From assembly GCA_023379355.1 (NCBI GenBank), contig JAMCUD010000003.1, forward strand, positions 1 through 13,297: DNA of 13,297 nucleotides. Direction: 5' to 3'. Position numbers and translations under genes: made by a program. Below are positions 6,514 to 13,095 of this stretch, piece after piece (position 1 is the stretch's first letter; each line of letters opens with the position of its first letter). The DNA is from Thermoplasmatota archaeon. Lineage in GTDB: Archaea; Thermoplasmatota; Thermoplasmata; Thermoplasmatales; Thermoplasmataceae. Under the pieces are notes generated by a model. It had not been told where the DNA came from. It saw only the letters and a program-made list of their open reading frames with translations, and did not search any database.

Positions 6514-8064
6514 ATGGTCAGCACACCTGAAAACCAAAGGCTTAAAAGGTCACAGGTTGGAACATGGGGCGCCATAGCTGAGGAAATATCAGCAATGGCC
6601 CCAGCTTGCGACACAGTGGCTTTTATGACATCTGCAGCGGCATTTGCCTTTTTTCTAACACCCCTTGCCTTCCTCATAGCCACTTTGACCATGTTCCTGG
6701 AGGTCAACACACTTTACCATTTGTCCAGAAGGCATGCCAGTGCAGGGGGATATTACGGATATATAGGAACAGCTTTCGGACCCACACCGGCTATAACCTC
6801 TGGCCTTCTCTACGTTATGTATCAGATTGCAAGCACAGCAGCCATTCCGGTTTATGTTGGGGGCGTTGTCCTGCCTGGTGTGCTTGGATTCTTCCTGAAT
6901 ATTACGCTTCCAGGGTGGATATGGGTACCGCTCATACTTGTCTTTATCCTTGCCCCAATAATGCTGGCGATTTTTGGCATCAGGCCGCAGATGAAGTATA
7001 TTCGTATTGCGGCATTTTTTGAAGTTATTTTTCTCGCAGTTCTCTCTGCAATTATAATCATTGAGGCAAAGGATAACACACTGGCAGTTTTCAACCCATT
7101 CATAAAATCGAAGCTGTTTGATTCCGTTGGGGGACCACTGAGTGGACTTGGACTGGGGATGATATTCGGACTTACCAGTTTTATTGGATATGGCGGGTCT
7201 GCACCTCTTGGAGAAGAGGCTGTCAACAGTAGAGCAATAACAAAGAGCCTTGTGTTCGGCCTGGTTATTGTGGGAATAGTGCTTACGGAGGTTGCATATG
7301 CACTCACAGTAGGATGGGGTGTTTCACTCATGAGCACATTTGCTGTTGCCAATATTCCAGGAATTATAGTTGCAACGGCATATACAGGTGTGGCAGGAGG
7401 AGTTATGCTTTCAATGGTAGCATTCAACTCGGCATTTTCCGATTCCGTTGCAATGCAGTCCAATGCAGGGAGAGTCTACTTTGCAATGGGAAGGGATGGG
7501 GTTCTGCCCCATTATTTTGCAGAACTCCATGAAAAATACGTAACTCCACACAAGGCACTTATTTTCATTGGAACCATGTCATCTGTTTTAGCAATTGGAG
7601 GAACCATACTGATAAACGGATTGCTGGGCAGATCATTTATTACCATTCTTTCTGACACGTCCTCAAACATAAACGTTTCAACATCCTTGAGCAACACGTT
7701 TGATTTCCTCACCACACTGGCCCTTTTTGGTTTAATAATAACTCACATCCTGTTAAACACCAGTGTCATGACTCTATTTTACAGGTTGAAGGAAAAGCAT
7801 AATGGAATCTTCATTTTTGTACACGTGGTTGAGCATTATGTCCTTCCTATTATTGCAACTATAATATTCGTATGGGTTCTTCTAGAATCTGTTTATCCTC
7901 CAACCTTTCCAATAACTGAAGCAGTTCTTGCATCGGTGGGATATCTTGCTTTTGCCATATACTATGCGGTGAGAACTGTTAAATTTAAACCCGAGGTTGC
8001 CAGGAGAGCTGGCAGATCCGTAAATCTGGTAGAGGAGGAAGAACTTGCCGAACAACAGCATTAG
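6514..8064 (+). CDS. APC-superfamily amino acid permease
   Basis: A 516-residue membrane protein, most likely an amino acid:proton symporter with about 12 helices. APC landmarks: a TM1 region with WGAIAEEISAMAPACDTVAF; the hydrophilic TM2-3 turn LSRRHASAGGYYGYIGTAFG, where Ala-Gly-Gly-xx-Gly-Tyr is typical; the TM6 region LTSFIGYGGSAPLGEEAVNS, whose Gly-Glu-Glu-Ala is a family hallmark; and the TM8 region MQSNAGRVYFAMGRDGVLPHYF with the conserved 'aR.y.amaRDg.lP' pattern. The C-terminal tail is charged and ends EEEELAEQQH. An insertion of about 30 residues between TM9 and TM10 (GLLGRSFITILSDTSSNINV) is polar and probably external. The substrate cannot be read from the sequence. The TATA box, palindrome and Shine-Dalgarno sequence indicate a regulated promoter. 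The next gene begins 1 nt after the stop, which suggests translational coupling. Confidence 0.88.
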   Translation: MVSTPENQRLKRSQVGTWGAIAEEISAMAPACDTVAFMTSAAAFAFFLTPLAFLIATLTMFLEVNTLYHLSRRHASAGGYYGYIGTAFGPTPAITSGLLYVMYQIASTAAIPVYVGGVVLPGVLGFFLNITLPGWIWVPLILVFILAPIMLAIFGIRPQMKYIRIAAFFEVIFLAVLSAIIIIEAKDNTLAVFNPFIKSKLFDSVGGPLSGLGLGMIFGLTSFIGYGGSAPLGEEAVNSRAITKSLVFGLVIVGIVLTEVAYALTVGWGVSLMSTFAVANIPGIIVATAYTGVAGGVMLSMVAFNSAFSDSVAMQSNAGRVYFAMGRDGVLPHYFAELHEKYVTPHKALIFIGTMSSVLAIGGTILINGLLGRSFITILSDTSSNINVSTSLSNTFDFLTTLALFGLIITHILLNTSVMTLFYRLKEKHNGIFIFVHVVEHYVLPIIATIIFVWVLLESVYPPTFPITEAVLASVGYLAFAIYYAVRTVKFKPEVARRAGRSVNLVEEEELAEQQH

Positions 8065-8065
8065 G

Positions 8066-8308
8066 ATGGATCTGGCTCTTTATGAGGGGATAAAGGGCAC
8101 TCTGAAGCTGACAGACAGCGGGCTTTTTTTCACATCGAGGAAGAAAAACTCATTTTCCCTTGATCTGGATAAAATTGAGAAAGTATCTTTTCTATTGACT
8201 GCACTCACCACCTCAACACTATATATCAATGAAAAGGAGATAATTGTCTGCAGGGCACATCTATGGGCTGCTGATATCAGGAAATTAAGGCCGGGAATTC
8301 CCGCATGA
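8066..8308 (+). CDS. Small PH/GRAM-like domain protein coupled to the permease
   Basis: An 80-residue cytosolic protein with no confident family assignment. Its pattern of short strands, YEGIKGTLKLTDSGLFFTS, then NSFSLDLDKIEKVSFLL, then STLYINEKEIIVC, and a final helix (HLWAADIRKLR), resembles bacterial PH-like/GRAM domains, in which 'G.L.LT..rl.f' is followed by 'i.l..I..v'. Such domains bind membranes or partner proteins. The ATG at 8066 starts 1 nt after the permease stop (TAGGATG); a TTG at 8045 in the same frame would overlap the permease and is less likely. The position implies co-translation and perhaps a regulatory or assembly role for the permease; this is inference. No separate promoter is visible. 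Confidence 0.6.
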   Translation: MDLALYEGIKGTLKLTDSGLFFTSRKKNSFSLDLDKIEKVSFLLTALTTSTLYINEKEIIVCRAHLWAADIRKLRPGIPA

Positions 8309-8389
8309 ATCAATTTTTCAAAGATACTCGGGTTTTGAATTATTCATGCCGAAAGCATCCTGTTTGCTCCATTCAGCCGAAAATCAAGT

Positions 8390-8395
8390 AAAAAA
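8390..8395 (-). terminator. T-run terminator candidate after the ACT regulator
   Basis: Six A on the plus strand give TTTTTT on the minus strand 2 nt after the ACT-regulator stop. The rest of the 89-nt convergent spacer shows a T5 at 8313-8317 for the permease transcript and nothing else. Confidence 0.3.
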
Positions 8396-8397
8396 GA

Positions 8398-8988
8398 TTA
8401 GGTGAGTATCTGGTAAGCAGTTGTGGAATCTTTCTTTGCCAGTATTATTATGGTCTCGTTTGAGCAGGAAATAAGCTGGAGAATGTTAACACCCCTTGCA
8501 AAGAGTTTATGTGTTATACGCATCACAAACCCAGGTGTTTTCTCAATTTCCTTTGGAGAGAGAATATGTATCATGCTTACGTCCCTATCCACTCGTATTC
8601 CATGAGAGGATTCAGGGATGGTGCTGTTCATCTCATCCACTATGTAAACTATACTGTCCTGGAGATATGTGACCGATATATGTTTCATGTTCTGGGCAGA
8701 TCTTGATGTGACCACACATATTTTGTCCTGCAGAGAAACTTTACTTTTTTTCAGGAGTGTATCTGCACTGTTCTTTCCTGAGAATGATTTATTGCTGGTT
8801 CTTAACCTGTTAAGTGCTGCTCTCACTGAAATAGGGTTTAGATCTCTGTTTTCTTTCATGATCAGTTGGGCCAGTTTACTTACATTGACCACACCTTCTC
8901 TGAGGGAAAGAAGAAGATCAGGATTTTCTGAAAGGAATCGTGATACTCTCACCTCTACGGTTTCTCTGCCTTTCATGTTATCTTGCAT
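8398..8988 (-). CDS. HTH + ACT-domain regulator of amino acid metabolism (COG2150-like)
   Basis: About 196 residues. The N-terminal part (about residues 8-65) is helical and HTH-like: VEVRVSRFLSENPDLLLSLR, then NVSKLAQLIM and NPISVRAALNRLR. The C-terminal half is a regulatory fold: strands around SLQDKICVVTSRS, ISVTYLQDSIVYIVDE and DVSMIHILS precede a clear ACT signature, TPGFVMRITHKLFARGVNIL, followed by QLISCSNETIIILAKKDSTTAYQIL, as in aspartokinase-type ACT domains. ACT domains bind amino acids, and this arrangement fits the archaeal 'predicted regulator of amino acid metabolism' family. It diverges from argG-argH across a 115-nt spacer, which suggests it senses an amino acid and controls arginine synthesis. 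The start is uncertain: ATG 8988 is about 24 nt from a TATA-like box and is preferred; GTG 8997 and ATG 8976 are alternatives. DNA binding has not been shown by anything in the sequence beyond the HTH-like pattern. Confidence 0.72.
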   Translation of the reverse strand: MQDNMKGRETVEVRVSRFLSENPDLLLSLREGVVNVSKLAQLIMKENRDLNPISVRAALNRLRTSNKSFSGKNSADTLLKKSKVSLQDKICVVTSRSAQNMKHISVTYLQDSIVYIVDEMNSTIPESSHGIRVDRDVSMIHILSPKEIEKTPGFVMRITHKLFARGVNILQLISCSNETIIILAKKDSTTAYQILT

Positions 8989-9007
8989 GAATTTCACATA
9001 TTAAATG

Positions 9008-9014
9008 TTTATTT
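9008..9014 (-). promoter_or_regulatory. TATA-like box of the ACT regulator
   Basis: The minus strand reads AAAATAAAC across this region, about 24 nt before the ATG at 8988. It lies directly beside the inverted repeat at 9015-9030. Confidence 0.35.
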
Positions 9015-9030
9015 TAACATTATTATGTTA
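9015..9030. promoter_or_regulatory. Inverted repeat in the ACT regulator-argG spacer
   Basis: TAACAT-TATT-ATGTTA has 6-bp perfect arms and a 4-bp spacer, adjacent to the regulator's TATA-like box. It is a candidate autoregulatory site. Confidence 0.35.
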
Positions 9031-9072
9031 GTAAAGTCTATTTTGATATTATAAATGAAATGTTTTTCAATC

Positions 9073-9081
9073 AAATTAATA
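9073..9081 (+). promoter_or_regulatory. TATA box of argG-argH
   Basis: AAATTAATA is centred about 27 nt before the argG ATG at 9104. No Shine-Dalgarno sequence is present, so a leaderless mRNA is expected. Confidence 0.45.
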
Positions 9082-9103
9082 TCTTAATGGAAAATGGTCT
9101 AAT

Positions 9104-10321
9104 ATGAGACAAAGGGCTTTGTTGCTCTATTCAGGTGGACTTGACACATCTGTAATGATAAAATGGCTGCAGGAAGAGATGGGATTTGATGTTGTAACTC
9201 TAACCCTGGACGTTGGGCAGGAGAAAAACGATCTGGATGCAATAGCGAAAAAAGCAAGAAAGCTTGGAGCGGTGGCAACAATTACAGAAGATGTCAAACA
9301 GAAATTTGCCGTGGAATTCATCTCAGCTGGAATACTTAATGACGGAATGTATCAGGACCGCTATCCTCTCTCCACAAGTCTCGCAAGACCACTCATGGCG
9401 TCTGAGGCTGTTCAAATGGCAGAGATTCATGGATGCGACACTGTAGTTCACGGATCAACTGGGAAAGGAAATGACCAGGTCAGATTTGAAATATCCATTA
9501 AAGCACTCAATGAGGATCTGAATGTTATTGCTCCCGTGAGGGATATGAACATGAATCGTGAAGAAGAGACTGAGTATGCCAGAAATCATGGTATAGAAAT
9601 TCCATACGGGGGGAAATACTCCGTGGATGAAAATCTCTGGGGAAGATCGGTCGAGGGTTCGTCTATGGAGTATCTCCATGTTCCTGTCCAAGAGGATGCC
9701 TATAGGTGGGTTGTTCCAATCGAGAAAGCAAGTTCTTTTCCTGAGACTGTTTCATTACGTTTCAATCAGGGCCTGCCTGTTGAACTTAATGGTAAACCAT
9801 TTGAACTTAAGGATCTAATTGCAGACCTCAATGTGAAAGGTGGAACTAACGGAATAGGTGCAATAGACATGATAGAAGATAGGCTGGTTGGGATCAAAAG
9901 TCATGAGTTCTACGAATGCCCAGCTGCCATGATCATAATAACCGCACACAGGTACCTGGAGTCACTGGTTCTCAATAAAAAGGAATCACAGCTTAAGAAA
10001 CACATGGACCAAATGTTTTCTGAAATGGTTTACAACGGGCTCTGGTATGATCCGGCAATGGAACACATTATGCAGTTCCAGAAAAGTGTAAACTCCCTTG
10101 TAAACGGTAAAGTTAACCTCAAACTATACAAAGGAAATATTATACCAATGGGTGTGGAGAGTGACAATTCGCTATACGATCTCTCAAAATCAACCTATGG
10201 CGTTGGGCAGACCTTTGATCAGAGTAAGTCTCCAGGCTTCATATATGTGTTTGGAAGCCAGACAATGGCTACGATTAAGGGAAGGAAAAAATCCGGAAAG
10301 GAAATTACTGTTAATGAATAG
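9104..10321 (+). CDS. argG: Argininosuccinate synthase
   Basis: Joins citrulline and aspartate using ATP (released as AMP and pyrophosphate) to give argininosuccinate, the penultimate step of arginine synthesis, in the cytoplasm. The 405-residue length is normal. The N-type ATP-pyrophosphatase P-loop SGGLDTS is at residues 10-16. YPLSTSLARPLMA (87-99) and HGSTGKGNDQVRFE (116-129) form the citrulline and aspartate pockets, and IPYGGKYSVDENLWGRSVEG is the conserved central block. LKLYKGNIIPMG, DLSKSTYGVGQTFDQSKSPGFI and the basic end belong to the C-terminal oligomerisation region. The ATG is leaderless behind a TATA box. The gene overlaps argH by 8 nt, so the two are translated from one message. 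An amino-acid-sensing regulator gene diverges from it. Confidence 0.97.
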   Translation: MRQRALLLYSGGLDTSVMIKWLQEEMGFDVVTLTLDVGQEKNDLDAIAKKARKLGAVATITEDVKQKFAVEFISAGILNDGMYQDRYPLSTSLARPLMASEAVQMAEIHGCDTVVHGSTGKGNDQVRFEISIKALNEDLNVIAPVRDMNMNREEETEYARNHGIEIPYGGKYSVDENLWGRSVEGSSMEYLHVPVQEDAYRWVVPIEKASSFPETVSLRFNQGLPVELNGKPFELKDLIADLNVKGGTNGIGAIDMIEDRLVGIKSHEFYECPAAMIIITAHRYLESLVLNKKESQLKKHMDQMFSEMVYNGLWYDPAMEHIMQFQKSVNSLVNGKVNLKLYKGNIIPMGVESDNSLYDLSKSTYGVGQTFDQSKSPGFIYVFGSQTMATIKGRKKSGKEITVNE

Positions 10322-11654
10322 CCACAGGGACAAAATCTGGAAGGGTGGAGCCAGCACTATTACAGAAACTGACATATCTGACATAATGACCGTAGAGGAT
10401 ACTGTCATGGATTCTCTTCTTCTGGATTATGAGGTACTTTCTCTAATGGCATATCACATTCAGATTTATGAACAGGATCTCATACCGGATGAAGATAGTA
10501 AATCAATTCTAAGGGCTCTCCTTGCCCTCCTCCATAAAAAGGTCGTGATAGATCCATGGCTTGAGGATATTCATGGGTATGTTGAGGCAAGTGTGGGGGA
10601 AATGTCAGGCAGGTCCTATGAAAACCTTAGGATATTCCTTTCAAGGAATGAGCAGAGCCACACAGACATACGGCTGTTTCAGAGAGATCACCTTTTGAAT
10701 GTGGCAAAGCAGATTCTAAACATTGCTGAAACTGCACATAAAAAAGGGATAGACGCTTTGGGTTATATCCCCGGATACACCCATTACAGGCAGGCAATGC
10801 CCGTTGCAATCAGAACCTATTACGATTATATATCATCTGTTATGGTCCATATGTCACTGGATGCTGTTAGGGTGGCACGTACGCTTATGGAGGAGTCTCC
10901 TTTCGGCTATGGTTCTGGTTTCGGTTCGTTGTCTCCAATTAATTTCGAAAAAGTTTCAGAAAGTCTGGGTTTCTTGAAGCATATGGAAAATCCGCTTTCC
11001 GGGTCTTTTCACAGAGGATTGGATGATCTTGATGTTGTGTATATTCTTGAAAAATCCTTAATTTCTCTTTCCAGGATTGCACAGGATATGATAATTTACA
11101 GCACAGGAGATCATGCATTTATAAAGCTCCCGGAAGATTTCACAACGGGAAGTTCACTTATGGCTAACAAACGCAATCCCGATTTTCTGGAAATGATACA
11201 GGGGTATGCATCTGTGACCATCGCAGGACATGTTACCACTGCATCTATACTTGAAAATAAAAGCTCAGGCTATCACAGGGAGTTCCAGATTTCCAAGGAT
11301 AAAACCATTGATCTTCTTACAACATGTGAAAAAATATTCAAACATTTCAACACTTTCCTCTCCGGAGTTAACATAGATGGTAGTGAAGGTAGGGCCGCCA
11401 TGGATAACAGCACTTATGCCACATCTCAGGCATACAGCATATTCGGGACAGGAAAAACATGGAAGGAATCATACAGGCAGGTTGGGGATATGGTTCGTGC
11501 TGGAGGGAAATTCAAAGCATATGATCCAGAATTCTACGAATCAGTAAATCAGAAGATACTGGATGAAATTGCCGGTGTCATTGATGATCTTGTTGAGAGC
11601 ATCAGAATAAAGAGGGAAACCATTGTGCAAAGAGTAGAAAGGATAATTTCATGA
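10314..11654 (+). CDS. argH: Argininosuccinate lyase
   Basis: Cleaves argininosuccinate to arginine and fumarate; fumarase/aspartase superfamily, active as a homotetramer. The length is 446 residues, close to the usual 450-470. Visible blocks are IHGYVEASVGEMSG (86-99), SRNEQSHTDIRLFQRD (110-125), GYIPGYTHYRQAMPV (150-164), whose His157 corresponds to the catalytic His of the family, and the signature GSSLMANKRNPDFLEM (279-294). In the signature Ser281 matches the catalytic serine, and the usual MPQKKNP reads MANKRNP. The start is the ATG at 10314, which overlaps the argG stop and follows an A/G-rich stretch that may serve as Shine-Dalgarno; the same frame is open further upstream inside argG but has no ArgH-like residues there. 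A transposase remnant begins about 10 nt after the stop, and no terminator is visible between them. Confidence 0.95.
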   Translation: MNSHRDKIWKGGASTITETDISDIMTVEDTVMDSLLLDYEVLSLMAYHIQIYEQDLIPDEDSKSILRALLALLHKKVVIDPWLEDIHGYVEASVGEMSGRSYENLRIFLSRNEQSHTDIRLFQRDHLLNVAKQILNIAETAHKKGIDALGYIPGYTHYRQAMPVAIRTYYDYISSVMVHMSLDAVRVARTLMEESPFGYGSGFGSLSPINFEKVSESLGFLKHMENPLSGSFHRGLDDLDVVYILEKSLISLSRIAQDMIIYSTGDHAFIKLPEDFTTGSSLMANKRNPDFLEMIQGYASVTIAGHVTTASILENKSSGYHREFQISKDKTIDLLTTCEKIFKHFNTFLSGVNIDGSEGRAAMDNSTYATSQAYSIFGTGKTWKESYRQVGDMVRAGGKFKAYDPEFYESVNQKILDEIAGVIDDLVESIRIKRETIVQRVERIIS

Positions 11655-11663
11655 ATATGCTAA

Positions 11664-12476
11664 CACCATAGCAACTTTCTGTACTGCCTCTCCCAGTTCC
11701 GGAAAGATTGCACATACCACTGCTATATCAATTATCTCACCATTGACAGGGGTCTCAATTCTGCAATAGACATAAAGAGAAAAGGCATTGAGGTGCTGAA
11801 AGAATCCAGATATGCAGGGGCACTCCAGAATTCACTCCCGCGGAAATCGGATCAAAACATAAAAGGGTAAATCAAGTCGTTGAAACGCGAAGTTTACTAT
11901 GTCAGCAGAGGGGAATATGCCAAGGGAATTCAATTGAAGAGGTTAAAACACTCATGACAATTCCCGGTATTGATTACTACAGTGCAATTGCAATATATTC
12001 TGAGATAGGTGACATAAAACGTTTTCCAGATGCTGAACATCTTTCATCTTACACAGGTCTTGTACCGAGGGTGGATCAGATTGGAGAGAATGCAATATAT
12101 GGTCATATAACAAAAGCAGGGCCATCACTGCTGAGGTACTTCATTGTGAATTCGTGCATACACTCATAAAGCTGTCACCAACATTCAAAAAATATACAGA
12201 AAACTCAAAAAGAGGATAGGAAGGAACAGATCCACCATTGCAGTTGCAAGGAAACTTGCTGTTGTAATATACAACATGCTTGAAAAAAAGAAGGAATTCG
12301 TTGAGTATAATGCCTTCAAAACACTGAAGGAGGGGAAGCTTAAGAACATGGAGGCAAGATCAAAAAGATCTCATGGATCCAGCAGGGATGAAATGGAAAC
12401 AGTAATTAAGGAGGTTGGAATCAATTCAAAGTCAAAAAAAAGCTTCTTTCATGACACCTTTAGTGTAATACTGTAA
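11664..12476 (+). pseudogene. Decayed IS110-family transposase (5'-truncated, three frameshifts)
   Basis: Remnant of an IS110/IS116 transposase read across three frames. Segment 1 (11664-11867) contains RKDCTYHCYINYLTIDRG followed by a DIKRKGIEVLKES linker helix and ends at TAA. Segment 2 (about 11864-12169) carries SIEEVKTLMTIPGIDYYSA, then GDIKRFPDAEHLSSYTGLVP and ITKAGPSLLRYFIVNS, the core of the Transposase_20 (IS116/IS110/IS902) domain. A short middle piece (about 12165-12195) reads IKLSPTFKKY in another frame. Segment 3 (about 12195-12476) reads KKRIGRNRSTIAVARKLAVV followed by IYNMLEKKKEFVEY, the usual C-terminal helix. The N-terminal RuvC-like DEDD catalytic domain is missing altogether, so it cannot be active, and the upstream end that could encode a bridge RNA is gone too. 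No terminal repeats are seen, as is normal for this family. An ATG-started reading of segment 2 (11954-12169) would give only 71 residues. Confidence 0.85.
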
Positions 12477-12483
12477 ACTGTAA
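12462..12483 (+). repeat. Three short direct repeats ahead of the antitoxin promoter
   Basis: AGTGTAA (12462-12468), ACTGTAA (12470-12476) and ACTGTAA (12477-12483) follow one another, the last two in exact tandem. They overlap the end of the transposase remnant and precede the TATA box of the antitoxin gene. Possible regulator-binding iterons, but chance is not excluded. Confidence 0.3.
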
Positions 12484-12487
12484 CTAT

Positions 12488-12498
12488 GAAATATTTAT
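12488..12498 (+). promoter_or_regulatory. TATA box of the toxin-antitoxin operon
   Basis: An AT-rich box, GAAATATTTAT, is centred about 21-25 nt before the ATG at 12514. No Shine-Dalgarno sequence is present, so the mRNA is likely leaderless. Confidence 0.4.
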
Positions 12499-12513
12499 CA
12501 TTTCTCACATAAT

Positions 12514-13095
12514 ATGTGCTACCATATCACCACATACGATGCAGCCAGAATAATGAACAAACCCAACAACTACGTATCAAAACTCCTTTCAAACAACAAA
12601 AAGGTCAGGAGAATAGAAAGGGGAAAGTACTATATTACCAACGGAAGGGGAATAAACATCTATGAAATAGCCTCACAGGTCGTTTTTCCCTCCTATGTAA
12701 GCATGTTTGCAGCCTTCCAGTTCTATTCAGTTACAGAACAGTTTGTTGTTAAGTATAGTGTGGTAACCTTGAAGCGCCATAGACCCATCATAATCGAAAA
12801 CAACGCTGTAGAATTCATAAAAATCCAGAAAGAAAGATTCTTTGGATATAAGAAAAATGGTAATGCATATGTTGCAACCATCGAAAAGGCAATTGTTGAT
12901 TCATTATACCTTGGGTCACCTCCATTTTCGTATATTAAGGAAGCGTTCGCAGAATCGCTACGTAGAAAAATCATCAACGTGGACCTGCTCGTGGATTTTG
13001 CCTTGAGAATGAAAACAAAGGCAACTGCAAAAAGAGTTCAGTCGTTGTTGAAATCCGAGAATATTCATTCGGTTCGATTGCAGGGGGCATTGTGA
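12514..13095 (+). CDS. AbiEi-type antitoxin / transcriptional regulator
   Basis: A 193-residue protein of the type IV antitoxin group (AbiEi, COG5340-like). The N-terminal winged helix (about residues 5-48) reads TTYDAARIMNKPNNYVSKLL followed by a wing RRIERGKYYI, the common 'i.rGvY' end of this domain. The middle (about 55-115) has EIASQVVFPSYVSMFAAFQF, which matches the family's 'ia..i.pp.yis..sAl.y', then VVTLKRHRPI and FIKIQKERFFGY. The next block, YVATIEKAIVDSLYLG (about 121-136), is the characteristic 'ia..EkaivD.l', and a helical C-terminal region ends the protein. Such antitoxins repress their own promoter and block the toxin without stable binding. The stop overlaps the next start by one base (TGATG), a coupling typical of these pairs. 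The start could also be the ATG at 12553, but that would lose part of the helix-turn-helix. Confidence 0.82.
   Translation: MCYHITTYDAARIMNKPNNYVSKLLSNNKKVRRIERGKYYITNGRGINIYEIASQVVFPSYVSMFAAFQFYSVTEQFVVKYSVVTLKRHRPIIIENNAVEFIKIQKERFFGYKKNGNAYVATIEKAIVDSLYLGSPPFSYIKEAFAESLRRKIINVDLLVDFALRMKTKATAKRVQSLLKSENIHSVRLQGAL

Noticed and set aside
6852..7463. 203-codon minus-strand frame opposite the permease
   Set aside because: It lies wholly inside a well-supported permease gene; the Pro/Thr/Ile-rich product is the usual antisense shadow of a membrane protein.
8669..9004. 111-codon plus-strand frame opposite the ACT regulator
   Set aside because: The minus-strand reading gives a clear ACT domain; this one gives Phe/Leu/Ser-rich text with no domain.
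10152..10313. Upstream extension of argH inside argG
   Set aside because: The 54 extra residues show no ArgH similarity and overlap argG by 170 bp; the ATG at 10314 matches the expected N-terminus.
12276..12476. Stand-alone 66-residue protein
   Set aside because: It is the C-terminal piece of the frameshifted IS110 transposase; the same frame extends upstream with transposase residues before the ATG.
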